DNA of 64,000 bases. It comes from Eustoma russellianum. Lineage: Eukaryota > Streptophyta > Magnoliopsida > Gentianales > Gentianaceae. Position numbers and translations under genes: made by a program. Each line of letters opens with the position of its first letter. Positions within the stretch are counted from its first letter, which is position 1. The stretch covers positions 20,128,941 through 20,192,940 of the forward strand of contig AP025054.1 in NCBI GenBank assembly GCA_036186865.1. Reading direction: 5' to 3'. Positions 22,685-33,540 of this stretch are shown piece after piece. The notes beneath the pieces were generated by a model. It was not told the origin of the DNA. It saw only the letters and a program-made list of their open reading frames with translations, and ran no database searches.

Positions 22685-24385
22685 TTAAATCACATCAACA
22701 GGAATCATGCCTAATTTAGAACGAAGAGATTCAAATGTGGCTTGATTTAAGGCCTTTGTAAATATATCCGCTACTTGTGATTCTGTGCGTACGTGATCTA
22801 TGACAATATTACCATTGTTAACGTGATCAGGAAGAAAATGATATCGAACTTCTATATGCTTAGCCTTAGAGTGTAATACGGGGTTTTTAGACAAATTTAT
22901 TGCACTCATACTATCACAATATATAGAAATTTTATTTACGGTAATTCCAAAGTCCGAAAGTTGTTGTTTTATCCACAACAACTGTGTGCAACAAAGGCTA
23001 AGAGCCATATATTCAGCCTCAGTAGTGGACAAAGCAACACTTGCTTGCTTTTTGGAAAACCATGAAATAAGGGAATTTCCTATAAATTGGCAAGTTCCGC
23101 TCGTGCTTTTTCTATCTATCTTGCAGCCACCATAATCTGCATCAGTGTAAGCATGTAAGTCGAATGTAGAGTCCTTATCATACCAAATACCTAAGGTGGG
23201 CGTGTGTTTAATATAGCGGAATATTCTTTTTACCGCATTTAAGTGTGACACCTTAGGTTGACTTTGAAAACGAGCACACATGCATACGCTAAACATAATG
23301 TCAGGCCTACTAGCAGTTAAATATAGTAAAGAACCTATCATAGATCGATATAATCCATTATCAACGTCTTTACCATGTTCGTCTTTGTCTAATTTAGTAG
23401 TAACACTCATAGGCGTGGGGGATGGTTTCAAATTTTCAAAATTGAACTTCTTGATCATGTCATTTACGTACTTAGCTTGGCTTATATGAATTCCTTTACT
23501 CGTTTGCTTAATCTGCGAGCCAAGAAAATAATTAAGTTCACCAACCATAGACATTTCAAATTCAGCTTTCATACAATTTTCAAAATCTTTAACAAGTCTA
23601 TGTGAGGTAGAACCGAAAATAATGTCATCTACGTAAATTTGAATAATAAGTAAATCTGATTTTTCTTGTTTCAAAAATAGTGTACTATCTATAGTACCAC
23701 GTTTAAAATTATTTTCTAAAAGAAAAGTGGCAAAACGATCATACCATGCTCGCGGCGCTTGCTTTAGGCCATATAGTGCCTTCTTTAGTTTGTACACGTG
23801 ATCTGGATGTTTCAAATCTTCAAAACCGGGTGGTTGCTTCACGTACACTTCTTCTTGTATAAATCCGTTTAGAAAAGCACTTTTGACGTCCATTTGATAT
23901 AATTTAAAATCTTTCAAGCAAGCAATAGCAAGTAAGAGTCGTATAGCTTCTAAACGTGCTACGGGTGCAAATGTTTCATCGTAGTCTATTCCTTCTTCTT
24001 GATTATATCCTTGAGCTACGAGTCTTGCTTTATTTCTAACGACCTTTCCTTCTTCATTCATTTTGTTCCTAAATACCCACTTTGTGCCTATTATTGTCTT
24101 ATCTTGCGGTCGTGGCACTAAATCCCATACATCATTTCTAACGAATTGATTAAGTTCGTCATGCATAGCATCAATCCAAGATGAATCATTCAAAGCATCA
24201 TGCACATTTTTGGGCTCAATTTCAGAAATCATAGCATGAAATTCATTTATTTCATCCGAAGTGATTCTTCTACGTGGTCGCACACCGTGAGTAATGTCGC
24301 CTATGATGAGATCTTGTGGGTGATCTATATGCCATCTTGATTGATTATTTTCTAAGTTATCATGCATTTCTATATGATCATGCAT
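22685..24385 (-). CDS. C1 pol, reverse transcriptase and RNase H part
   Basis: 566 codons are open. The RT begins around WDLVPRPQDKTIIGTKWVFRNK, with ARLVAQGYNQ, DVKSAFLNG and the catalytic YVDDIIFGS (about 23610-23640). RNase H follows, with the copia signature TDADYGG, STTEAEY and CDSMSAINL, ending in ADIFTKAL. It makes the double-stranded cDNA. It is cut off from the upstream integrase frame by a stop and a net 4-base deletion relative to C2 near 24390, so the polyprotein is broken. Confidence 0.92.
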   Translation of the reverse strand: MHDHIEMHDNLENNQSRWHIDHPQDLIIGDITHGVRPRRRITSDEINEFHAMISEIEPKNVHDALNDSSWIDAMHDELNQFVRNDVWDLVPRPQDKTIIGTKWVFRNKMNEEGKVVRNKARLVAQGYNQEEGIDYDETFAPVARLEAIRLLLAIACLKDFKLYQMDVKSAFLNGFIQEEVYVKQPPGFEDLKHPDHVYKLKKALYGLKQAPRAWYDRFATFLLENNFKRGTIDSTLFLKQEKSDLLIIQIYVDDIIFGSTSHRLVKDFENCMKAEFEMSMVGELNYFLGSQIKQTSKGIHISQAKYVNDMIKKFNFENLKPSPTPMSVTTKLDKDEHGKDVDNGLYRSMIGSLLYLTASRPDIMFSVCMCARFQSQPKVSHLNAVKRIFRYIKHTPTLGIWYDKDSTFDLHAYTDADYGGCKIDRKSTSGTCQFIGNSLISWFSKKQASVALSTTEAEYMALSLCCTQLLWIKQQLSDFGITVNKISIYCDSMSAINLSKNPVLHSKAKHIEVRYHFLPDHVNNGNIVIDHVRTESQVADIFTKALNQATFESLRSKLGMIPVDVI

Positions 24386-24387
24386 TT

Positions 24388-25782
24388 CTAGTGATTCATC
24401 TCATGCATATCAAAAGAATCATTATCTTCATCCAAAACGGGTTTCAATTCAAAATCATCGTCATATTCCTTATCTTTATCAATTTCTCCAAATTCATTGA
24501 ATTTAACATGAATAGATTCTATGATTTGTCTAGTGAGAGGATCATAACATCTATATGCTTTTGAATTTATGGAATACCCAACAAAAATGCACTCAATTGA
24601 TTTGGATTCAAATTTATCTAAATTATCTTTTGTATTCAAGACAAAGCATTTGCATCCAAACACACGAAAATAATCAATCTTAGGCATGCGATCATTCAAA
24701 ATTTCGTAAGGCGTCTTACTTATTTTCTTTCTTATAGATAGGCGATTTACAATATAGCATGCACAATTTACGGCTTCCGCCCACAGAAATCTAGACAATT
24801 TATTTTCGCAAAGCATGGTTCTAGCAATTTCTTGTAGTGTGCGATTCTTTCTTTCTACTACTCCATTTAATTGTGGAGTTCTAGGTGGCGAAAACTCATG
24901 TTTAATTCCTTTTTCTTCACAAAACGAAATCATCTCTTTATTTCTAAATTCACCGCCTCTATCGCTTCTTATTCTTTTCACATTTACGCCGTATTGATTT
25001 TCAAGTTGTTTAATTAATTTAGCAATTTCTACGGCGCTATCATCTTTATGTGCAAGAAATAAAGTCCAAGTATAACGAGAAAAGTCATCAACAATCACGC
25101 ATGCATAGTGACGCCCACCAAGGCTTGTAGTGCGACTAGGACCAAACAAATCGATATGCAATAGTTCTATTATTCTAGTCGTGCTTATCTCATTTTTAGG
25201 CTTAAGTGACTCACGTGTTTGTTTGCCTTTTATGCAAGATTCACACAACTGAAAGTTGTCTAAATCAAGCGTAGGCAATCCCCGTACTAGGTTCTTTCGT
25301 TGAAATTTTTCTAGTGTAGAAATACCTATGTGTCCTAAACGTCTATGCCACAAATTCACATTGGGTTCATTTGACATAAAACATTTAACTTTAGCGTCTA
25401 CTACATCATCCATAGATAGTGTAAAGATATTTCCTTTTTGTTTTCCTTTCAAGACGGTTTCTCCATTTTTATTTATTATATTGCAATAAGGGTGAGTAAA
25501 ACAAACATTGAAGCCATTGTCAACAAATTGAGAAATACTAAGAAGATTGTAAGATAAGTTGCTTACCAAAAATACGTTGGAGATTTGAAGTGTATTTGGA
25601 TTGCCAATCGTACCTTTTCCAATGATCTTCCCTTCATTGTTGTCTCCAAAGGTCACGGATCCGCCTTTTGTGACCTTCTTTAATTTGGAGAACAGGCTCG
25701 GGTCACCCGTCATGTGCCTCGAGCAACCACTGTCAAGGAACCACTTTATTGATGTGTCTTTTGATGAGTGGTCTCCCTGCAA
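24388..25782 (-). CDS. C1 pol, protease and integrase part
   Basis: 464 codons hold an aspartic protease (FLDSGCSRHMTGD, about 25695-25740), then a copia integrase with GAG pre-integrase H-H-C-C (WHRRLGH, CESCIKG) and the DDE residues in HIDLFGP, RSDRGGEF and NGVVERKN. It ends in the VGYS...YDPLTRQII linker. It cleaves the polyprotein and inserts the cDNA. No ATG start is visible, since gag and pol are in different frames. It stops at TAG (24388-24390), just before the RT frame. Confidence 0.9.
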   Translation of the reverse strand: MQGDHSSKDTSIKWFLDSGCSRHMTGDPSLFSKLKKVTKGGSVTFGDNNEGKIIGKGTIGNPNTLQISNVFLVSNLSYNLLSISQFVDNGFNVCFTHPYCNIINKNGETVLKGKQKGNIFTLSMDDVVDAKVKCFMSNEPNVNLWHRRLGHIGISTLEKFQRKNLVRGLPTLDLDNFQLCESCIKGKQTRESLKPKNEISTTRIIELLHIDLFGPSRTTSLGGRHYACVIVDDFSRYTWTLFLAHKDDSAVEIAKLIKQLENQYGVNVKRIRSDRGGEFRNKEMISFCEEKGIKHEFSPPRTPQLNGVVERKNRTLQEIARTMLCENKLSRFLWAEAVNCACYIVNRLSIRKKISKTPYEILNDRMPKIDYFRVFGCKCFVLNTKDNLDKFESKSIECIFVGYSINSKAYRCYDPLTRQIIESIHVKFNEFGEIDKDKEYDDDFELKPVLDEDNDSFDMHEMNH

Positions 25783-25837
25783 TGTGAAAAGGTGATTTAG
25801 GTACCCTTTTAATTTTGGGTCCTTTCGAGTTAGTTAA

Positions 25838-27749
25838 TCACCTTTTGGTAAAGGTACCTTTCGGTACCCATACTTGGGTGATCCTTCTCGGTCTATCAAA
25901 TGGCAAGAATGAAGGTGCGATATAATATACATGTGGTGCATGTACTTTGGGTCTTTGCCCAAGGACTCCTCTATACTCATTGAATGAAGGACGCTTTTGA
26001 TATGTCCTTGTGTGCATGTGCGTAGTGCGTGGATGATATGTATTTCGTGTATGCATGGTTCTTTTCTTCTCATATCTATATGGTACAACGTTATATTTCA
26101 CATGATATGAGGGAGTGGGGCGTGTGGAAGGGGGCGCTTTTTGCGTCATCTTAGACGCCACTTGATGCTTAGGGGTGTCTACTTTCTTAGACACAACAAA
26201 CTTGGTTGGTTTGGTTGATACTTCGTTAGTATCAACGTATCCCAATCCAGTTTTGTCAGTGTCATGCTTTTGCGATAATATGATGCGATGCAGCATGTTT
26301 GACCCTGTATCGAATTGTTTCATCATTTTCTTGAAGTCTGTATTCCTTGATTTCAAATTTAAAATCTCGGATTTCATTTCATTATTTTGAGAAGTCAATG
26401 ATGAGATCTCTGTTTTTAATGCAGTGATGACACATGAAGACTCTTTCTTCGAATCGCTTAATTGAGCGACAAGATTCTCGTTAGAAGATTCTAACAGTTT
26501 CTTGTCTTCAATTAAACGTCTCTTTTCTTTTGCGAGAGTCTTAGTAAATTTATGTAATTCAAGATACTGACTAAAAAGATCATCATAAGAAGGTTCAGAG
26601 TCAGAGTCAGAATCGGATGATACCTCATTAGACGCCTTTGAAGCGAAGCAAACTTGAGCGGTCTCCTCTTCAGTCTCAGTTTCAGAGTCTGATGAGTCAC
26701 TCCATGTGGAGGCCTTTAGTGCACGTTTCCTTTGTTTAGGATCTGAGACGAGTCTATTTTTGTTCCGCTCCTTGTCAGGGTATCTATTAGTTTGCTTTTC
26801 TTTGTTTGGGCAGTCATATGATAAGTGTCCGAGTTTGCCGCATTCATAACATTTAATGTCCTTATCATTTGACTTGTTTTTATTTCTCTTAGATGTAGTG
26901 CCCTTGTTTTTATTTCTAAATGACTTTCTCATGAATCTTCTTAGTCCTTTAGCCAATAGAATTAAATCATCATTATCCGATTCGGAATCACTATCATCTA
27001 CGTGATCGGAGGGAGGGGAGACATATTCATTTGATTTAAAAGCAATTGTCTTACCTTGTTTAGATGATTCCGATTTCCGAATAGTAAGTTTGTTTTCATA
27101 AACTTTGAGTGAGCCAATGAGTTCTTCCATTTTTATTGATTTAGTCTCCTTACTTTCTTCTATAGCAGTCACTTTAGGGTCCCATTCCAAAGGAAGGCTT
27201 CGTAGGACTTTCTGTACCTTTTTCCTGCGTAGTAAAAGCCTTACCAAGAGACTCAAGAGAGTTATAGATGTTAGTTAAACGAAGATCCATATCTACAATC
27301 GACTCATTAGGCAACAATTTAAAAGACTCAAGAGTAGACATGAGCATATTAATTTTTGACTCTTTTACTTGACTCGTGCCTTTGTGTTTCATTTCTAAAA
27401 TTCTCCACATTTCTTGTGCACTCGAACAATTTGACACATAACTAGACTCACTTTTACTCAATCCGTTTAAAAGCAATTGCATAGCCCTAGCATTCATACT
27501 AAGCTTCTTTTTATCATCACTCGTATATTCTTGTCTAGTTTTAATGACTTCTAAAGTAACTCCGTCTACAGTGGATACATTAGATGAGACATATGGACCA
27601 TCTTCAATTATTGACCAAAGATCTATATCTATAGCCATAAGAAAAAGTTTCATCCTAAGTTTCCATTGAATAAAAGACTCACCGTCAAAAAGTGGAGGCC
27701 TTTGGCTCGACATACCTTCTTGTTCGGTTTTGAGATTTGTGGATGCCAT
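25838..27749 (-). pseudogene. C1 gag with one frameshift
   Basis: The N-terminal part (27174-27749) has the copia gag signature MASTNL...PPLFDGESFIQWKLRMKLFL and a UBN2-like domain. An extra base in an A run (t-run at 27213-27217 on +) shifts the frame. The rest (down to 25838) continues with a CCHC knuckle CYECGKLGHLSYDC (about 26812-26855), acidic Ser/Asp-rich segments and a coiled-coil-like stretch (LAKEKRRLIEDKKLLESSNE). It ends VWVPKGTFTKR and TGA. The same terminal TGA is present in C2. Gag forms the particle. Confidence 0.88.
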
Positions 27750-27789
27750 CTCACTGAATCGTTGGATTCCTTGTAGTGAGTATTCCTGC

Positions 27790-27801
27790 GCTCTGATACC
27801 A
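27790..27801 (-). promoter_or_regulatory. C1 primer binding site
   Basis: On minus this reads tggtatcagagc, two bases after the 5' LTR end. It is complementary to initiator tRNA-Met. Confidence 0.92.
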
Positions 27802-27803
27802 CT

Positions 27804-30800
27804 TGTAGGATCTTCAAGGCACCACTAGAAGGGGGGTTGAATAGATGGTGCGGAAAATAAGGTTTTTAAAATTTCTTTAAACCTAATCAATTCAAGTTCT
27901 GAAAACAGATTTGGTTTTCAGGACCAGTCTTAAAACGTTTTAAAAACTAGGTTAGAGGTCTCCAAAAATTATGAAATTTTGAGAGAACTTAGCCTCAGAT
28001 GTTATGAGGGTCCCCTAAAAATTTCAAATCAAAATTCAACATTTAACCCCTTCAAAAACCATTGGCACTCAGATTGTGCAAATCTGCCAGAACCGGTAGA
28101 TGGTTTTGAAAAATTAATTCCTATTTGAGTGAATGTCCAAATGATCTGAAAATTAGACCAATAACTCTTCACACACTATAATTAAATGGGTTGAAACAGT
28201 TTTTGAAAATTCATTTGGGAAGTAGATCAAATACACCCAAAGTCTCAACCTTTGCAAGTCTGAAAATCAGACTGCACTAGTCTCAGAACTTTTGATGTTT
28301 GAATGACTTATACTTGTCCAAAAGGGTTCAAACTTGTGCCAAATTAACCCTAGAACGTTTATGTATGTTTCTGGAAATTATTATAATTTTTGGAAAACGT
28401 TTACTATTTTTACGAACGTGAACAATATGAGTAAACAGTGCAGAAACTGAAACGTAAATGCAGAAAGTAAATTGCACCAAGATTTTTATACTGGTTCGGT
28501 TATAAACAACCTACTCCAGTCTTCAAGGAACACCTTCCTTGGTTCACACTAATCACACACATGCAGTACACCTTACCGCAGAGTTGATAGAGTTACACCT
28601 AACTCCAACCCTTTACTAACCTTGTATGTCGAGTACAATTCACACGAACACCACCACCTCGCTAGGATGAAGATTGATCACACCTTGATCAATCTTTTAC
28701 AAAGATGAATGAATGGTGGTTTCTATGAAGCCTATTCAAGATTGAAAGAAGTAAAATACAATAGGCTTTTTACAAGAGAAGAAAGAAAGAAGATGTAGGA
28801 GAAAAGAGGCTTGGCACTTTGATCACTTTAGAATGCAAATCTTGGTGTTGTATTTGTTTGTTCTCCTCTTCCTTCCTTATAGGTTGCAGCCGTCCCCTAT
28901 AGCCTTCTCCCCCTCTTGAAAATTTCCTTTTGAGTGCTTGAGAGAGTGTAAGATATCATGGTGACAATGCTTTGCTTACTTGGCATCATTCCATTGGATC
29001 ATCATTTAGTCTTTGCTTACGTGGCACCTCTTTATTGGCTCAATGTTGTCATCATTTGATGACATGGAAAATCTGAAATAATCACTTTAAACATGTGCCA
29101 ATATCAATCATAAAATCGTACCATAAGTCACAAATTCTATCATCAAGTGCAAGACACAAAATATCCTTCCTTCCATCCTCAAAAAATCGGCCAGCACCTT
29201 TTTTTCAATGCTGAAATTTTCAGCATTTACAACATGGGATAAATTCAGATTATTTGCCATTTTCCTTTGAATTTTTGTCATAAAAATAAATCAATTATAT
29301 AAGGTAGGTCTTGCTAACAAATGAAGAATGAACTTGGACACAAAGAGGGGTAGATTTCGGCCAGCACACCCTTCACACATGCTGAAAAATTTCAGCATGT
29401 GTGATATGAAAAATATCACACTTAATTACCTTTCATAACATTCAAATCATTTCCATAACTCCTTTAATTAATCCTTTAATGAAAAATTGACAAAATATCT
29501 TCCTTAGTCATGAAGAATTCGGCCACTATGTATGTAACATGCTGAAATTTTCAGCATGTGACATAAGAGAGGTATATGTTGAATACTTACCTTTTGTAGC
29601 TTCTCTCTTTGATTCATCAACATTGTATGATTGATCCTTGACCAATCAACATGCCAAAAAGGCTCCACATTTGCTCCAACTCAGCTGTAGTGACGTTTGA
29701 AAGTGTATATACATGTGCTGAAATTTATTTTTGCTAACTTTGTAAAATGGTGCACATTTAATAATACACACATGTAATATTCCAATCAGCCCTTAATTTA
29801 ATTTTCTAGAACACTTTAAGATGTATATTATATGTAGAAAGTGTCTAGATACGTGTCACATGATGTTCAAGAAAAACGTTCCATGTTAAGTGCGTAGAAA
29901 ACCGAATTTTCGATATTTATCGATTACCCGATTTTTCTCTAATTTAAATTCCAACTTTTGCACATGATATATATTATGTTATACATAATATATATATAAT
30001 ATATACTTTAAATTTCAGCACTTGGCTGATTTAAAGTGGTACCATAAACATGTGACAAAATTAAAATTGGAATCTTCACATTTTGGCCTAAATGTGGGGT
30101 GATTTGTGTGTGCCAACATGGAAAGTATTTTTGGCTATCACACCATGTGTATCACGAAATTTTCATCAATTTTTGATGTATATGGGCTGGCCATTTATTT
30201 ATGGCAAGTACGTGACACATTGGCGAAGTTTCGGTATTCGCTCGATACGACAAATTTCGGTTTAGAACCTTTTATCGTGTCGTATTTAATTTGTCATCAC
30301 CATATCTTATATCATATGATATAAGACCTGAATATACTCATAAATATGAGTTAAGTATAGTGGTGTGACGTTAACGTACGTACGTAAGATATATAACGTG
30401 TCGGTAGTACGTTGGAATACATGTGTATGTGCCTTTTATAAAAAATCTGAAAATATAGTATATATATGTGTAAAAGGCGTGTGGAATGAATGTGGGGAGG
30501 AGAAGAAGACTTTCCTTCCATAGCCATGTTGCCTTTGTGCCTTTTCCAAATGCATCTTCCTTTAATGAACTACTTAGTTTATTAAACTAAGTACTTCACT
30601 TAATGAACTACTTTAGTTCATTAATTGTGGCACCTGAAAATAGTATAAACTCAACAAATGTTCGTCATATGATGTAAGCTTTAATGCTTCATGGCTCGTT
30701 AGTACGGCAACATAATATATAAGCTAAATAAGGCAAGTTATCATGCATACATGTACACTTGTGTATATATATACTCAACGTTTATATAGATATATATATA

Positions 30801-30846
30801 TTCAAATTTCTTATTTTGAAATCACTCAAACCCTCTTATTTCTACA
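27804..30846 (-). repeat. C1 5' LTR
   Basis: A 3043-bp uninterrupted LTR, tgtaggatc...tttctaca as read on +. It provides the empty-site sequence that proves the G3 insertion in the other copy. Non-coding; it contains palindromes at about 29205, 29375 and 29537 and AT-rich runs near 29970-30005 and 30770-30800. Confidence 0.93.
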
Positions 30847-30851
30847 CAACT

Positions 30852-31175
30852 AACCAGGGCAATTGCAACGTGGCTTGGAAGTCACACAAAGATTGCCAAA
30901 GTATATGACGCTGAGAGGGCGTATGTGACCACCTGGTCCTGGTCCTGCATGGCAAGCAAACTAAACTCATTATCCCGCCAAAAAAACCAAATATGCTCAG
31001 ATTGCGAAACAAAAGTCTGTGAGAAACCCAGACGTAAACCATAACCCATTATCTGTGATGGAGTATGTTTAGGTTCTATCAATGCGAGTAGATGTAGTTT
31101 ATGTTCGTGAATCAAATTACGTAGCCGAGGCAGAGAGGCATGCATGCCTCGAATATTCCAGATTAAAATATTCAT
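30852..31175 (-). pseudogene. LINE A ORF2, N-terminal endonuclease part (frameshifted)
   Basis: It starts MNILIWNIRGM, the typical start of an APE-type endonuclease, with the catalytic Glu in ALIEPKH. The frame is lost near 30895; the next frame continues LCDFQATLQLPWLV and joins the main part at 9099 after C1 is removed. The ATG overlaps the ORF1 stop as ATGA (31172-31175). Confidence 0.85.
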
Positions 31176-32509
31176 TGAGATAGGGTAGAGGAACTTCCCT
31201 GAATAATGTGCGATGCACTACGTGTCAAGATGGTGGATGGAGGCAGAGGGGGAAGATCCTTGCGGGAGCGACGCTTACGGCGGGGTACCACGGGAATAAA
31301 CGCTCCATCCTCCGTCGGTTCCTGCAGCCGCGATAGGAGTAACTCGTCATCCGGAGAGGGCTGCATGAGCTGCATGCTGCGTGTCACATCAACCGAAACC
31401 ATCGATATGTCCTCAACAAGTGTGTCAGTAGGCAAATCAGTGTCCGACACATGTCCAATATCGTGCTGCATGGTATCAACGGGAAAATCCGCTGCATCAC
31501 AGAACTCATCTTGTAGGGTACCATCAGGAGGCTGGTGAGCAGGTATCGGAAGTGCCTCCTCTGTAGCATATTCCGCTGCATCAAGATCGCTTGTGGCTTG
31601 CGATGGACCAGCCGCAGGCCTAGGAGGTTGATCAATTGGAACCGGGATGTCTTCGACAATGTTTAAATTATCCAATGGGGCTTCGACATTGTTGTTCGCC
31701 TCATTCACTGATGGAGGGGCCGTATGTTTACGTTTTACCGGGGTCCAACGTGTTTTAGCTTGGCGAGCGACTGGAGGCGGGGGAGGTGGCGGAGGAATAC
31801 AAGACTCTCCTTTAGATGTACAATCAGCAAGTTTATGTCCCAGCCTGCGACAGTCACTACAGAACAACGGCAAATCTTCATAAACAATAGGCTGAAGAAT
31901 TAATCGACCTTTAGCTTGTAGATAAATTTTCTGCGGCAACTCCTGAGATACATCAAGCTCGACACATACCCTAGCTACCGAGGGACGTAAGCCTTTAGAG
32001 TTGGCTACGTCTAATTTGATTGGTGAACCAATAGAACGAACAATTTCAAACAGGGCTTCCTGCCGATGTAGGTGAATCAGTAATGCTGGTAGTGCAATCC
32101 AAACCGGCACAATTGGGACGTCGGAGGAGGGATCAAAATCCACTGTCCATTTTGTAACCCTCATGTGGCAACCAGAAATATGCCAAGAACGACGGTACAA
32201 ACATCTCAAGTAATCCGTCTCATTGCTAAAATTCATCAATATATGCGTTTGATCAATAAGGGTGATCCGAAGGTCTTGGTGAAAACCAATCTTCTCAAAA
32301 ACATCGTGTATAACCTTTAAAGGGGGACGACCATACCAAAATGTACCAACGAGAGAATACCGAAAAGGAGCAGCAAGTGCGTCAATTTCCGAATCAAGGA
32401 ATGAAACCAGGGGAATACCTTTGTAACGAGTCGCAGTCTTCGGGGAGATTGAAACCGGTGTAGCAGACGATCCTGCAACTACCGCGGCGAAGGAGGGCGC
32501 AGCAGTCAT
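31172..32509 (-). CDS. LINE A ORF1, DUF4283/zinc-knuckle RNA-binding protein
   Basis: A plant LINE ORF1 that coats the LINE RNA. It starts most plausibly at MTAAPSFAAVVAG (ATG at 32509), a start seen in many such proteins; an upstream in-frame ATG at 32557 adds 16 residues. A DUF4283-like domain (FWYGRPPLKVIHDVF, WTVDFDP...PVWIALP) is followed by a CCHC knuckle CSDCRRLGHKLADC (about 31820-31862) and a Pro-rich, acidic tail ending in a basic RRKRRSRKD stretch. It is open throughout. Confidence 0.88.
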   Translation of the reverse strand: MTAAPSFAAVVAGSSATPVSISPKTATRYKGIPLVSFLDSEIDALAAPFRYSLVGTFWYGRPPLKVIHDVFEKIGFHQDLRITLIDQTHILMNFSNETDYLRCLYRRSWHISGCHMRVTKWTVDFDPSSDVPIVPVWIALPALLIHLHRQEALFEIVRSIGSPIKLDVANSKGLRPSVARVCVELDVSQELPQKIYLQAKGRLILQPIVYEDLPLFCSDCRRLGHKLADCTSKGESCIPPPPPPPPVARQAKTRWTPVKRKHTAPPSVNEANNNVEAPLDNLNIVEDIPVPIDQPPRPAAGPSQATSDLDAAEYATEEALPIPAHQPPDGTLQDEFCDAADFPVDTMQHDIGHVSDTDLPTDTLVEDISMVSVDVTRSMQLMQPSPDDELLLSRLQEPTEDGAFIPVVPRRKRRSRKDLPPLPPSTILTRSASHIIQGSSSTLSQ

Positions 32510-32621
32510 GTTATTTGATGCCGAAAAATAAAAAAGAGTGCAGCTTTGGAATTGCAATGAAATATCGGTTGAATGGAGAAGCAGTTCGCCGGAAACGGGA
32601 GGAGGACAAGGGCAACCGAAG

Positions 32622-32644
32622 GCGGCGGCGGCTACTGCCGCCGC
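32622..32644. other. GC-rich hairpin in LINE A 5' UTR
   Basis: Arms gcggcggc (32622-32629) and gccgccgc (32637-32644) close a 7-base loop, about 110 bases upstream of the ORF1 start. It stands out from the AT-rich surroundings. No function is known. Confidence 0.6.
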
Positions 32645-32692
32645 AGAGCGTTTTCTTCGGATCGCATTTTTTCCCTATATATATGTTTTGGG

Positions 32693-32772
32693 CATATATA
32701 TATATGTATATATATATGTGTATATATATATATATGTGTGTATATATATATATGTATATATATATATGTATA
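32693..32772. repeat. AT microsatellite next to LINE A
   Basis: Alternating TA with some g interruptions, directly at the 5' end of LINE A. It belongs to the G1 3' LTR. Confidence 0.85.
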
Positions 32773-32863
32773 CGTTACATGATGGGCTATGATATGATAA
32801 GTGGTTTAATGGATTATGGTCCATGAAAAATATACTCAAGGAGTAGCCAATAAAGATACACAA
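32698..32863 (+). repeat. G1 3' LTR, short middle segment
   Basis: LTR sequence between LINE A and LINE B. The stretch aatggattatggtccatgaaaaa resembles later LTR units near 33958 and 42097, supporting a diverged tandem structure. No gene. Confidence 0.55.
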
Positions 32864-32877
32864 ACACGTGTATATAT

Positions 32878-33526
32878 TTTTTTTTATTGAAAGGATCTTT
32901 TATTAATGTAAACCCTCACTTATGGTGGAGAAAAACCTTATTACATCAAAAGTAAAAATGATGATAGTAGCAGTAGATGATTATAAACATCCATATTATA
33001 TATGATATGCCGCATTAAAACCTTGCCAAGTAAAACCACCCTTGTGGATAAAACCTTGACGAAGGAAAAAGCGTACATATTTATATAAATGGACTGTTGA
33101 TAGACGCTACAGTGTAAAAAATTATCTAGAAATCCAAAATTGCATAGGGGTAACCAAATAAATATACGTGTGAACATGTGATCCTGATGAAAGGTCCTTC
33201 GCCTGGTAGAAATCACGTTAAAGGGCAGGAACATATGTGCGATCCATATCCAATGCAGAAATCGCAACACCACATTCCGCCGATGACGCATTTGATGCAG
33301 TAGAGGTGGAAGGTAAAAGAACTCCATAACTCCATGTAGAAGCCCATGAAAAGGCAGTAGTTGCATTGATGCCGTCCATGCATCATGAAAACATAAGAGT
33401 GTGTTAAACAAATTAGAATGATGTGATAGAAGGCACTCAGACAAATGAATGTAACGCATACCAAATCTGCCTGTACTTGGAGAAAAGAGAAAAAAGCCAA
33501 TCCATATGGAATGCAAGCAATGCAGC
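32878..33526 (-). mobile_element. LINE B, 3' UTR fragment
   Basis: A 649-bp 5'-truncated LINE on minus with an oligo-A tail (t-run at 32877-32885). A 14-bp TSD acacgtgtatatat is at 32864-32877 and 33527-33540. It has the conserved terminal hairpin (33004-33087) and half of one GGTATG module. The ORFs in it are shadows. Confidence 0.88.
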
Positions 33527-33540
33527 ACACGTGTATATAT

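Larger units (their letters stand above)
9100..30846 (-). mobile_element. C1, Ty1/copia element of SIRE/Maximus type (interrupted by G3)
   Basis: This element on minus has its 5' LTR at 27804-30846 and its 3' LTR at 9100-9896 plus 20186-22435. Between them, in copia order, are gag, protease, integrase, RT and RNase H. The 5-bp TSD caact is at 9095-9099 and 30847-30851. Excising the element restores the LINE A endonuclease frame. Without G3 it is about 11.5 kb. The coding region has a frameshift in gag and one between integrase and RT, so it is probably inactive on its own. Confidence 0.93.
4612..32688 (-). mobile_element. LINE A, near full-length L1-like retrotransposon with RNase H (interrupted by C1)
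   Basis: Read on minus, the element runs from a short GC-rich 5' UTR through ORF1 (DUF4283 type with zinc knuckle) and ORF2 (endonuclease, RT, zf-RVT, RNase H) to a 1-kb 3' UTR and an oligo-A tail (t-run at 4611-4618). The 9-bp sequence tgggcatat occurs on both sides (4603-4611 and 32689-32697) and fits a TSD. The C1 copia element (9100-30846) sits inside ORF2 with its own 5-bp TSD. Without C1 the LINE is about 6.3 kb, a normal full length. It inserted into the G1 3' LTR at the edge of an AT-rich microsatellite. Confidence 0.88.

Noticed and set aside
25783..25840. Possible intron at the C1 gag/pol junction
   Set aside because: ttgcag is acceptor-like, but joining it to the aggtgatt donor does not give the pol frame. 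Readthrough or frameshifting fits better, and C2 has no good acceptor.
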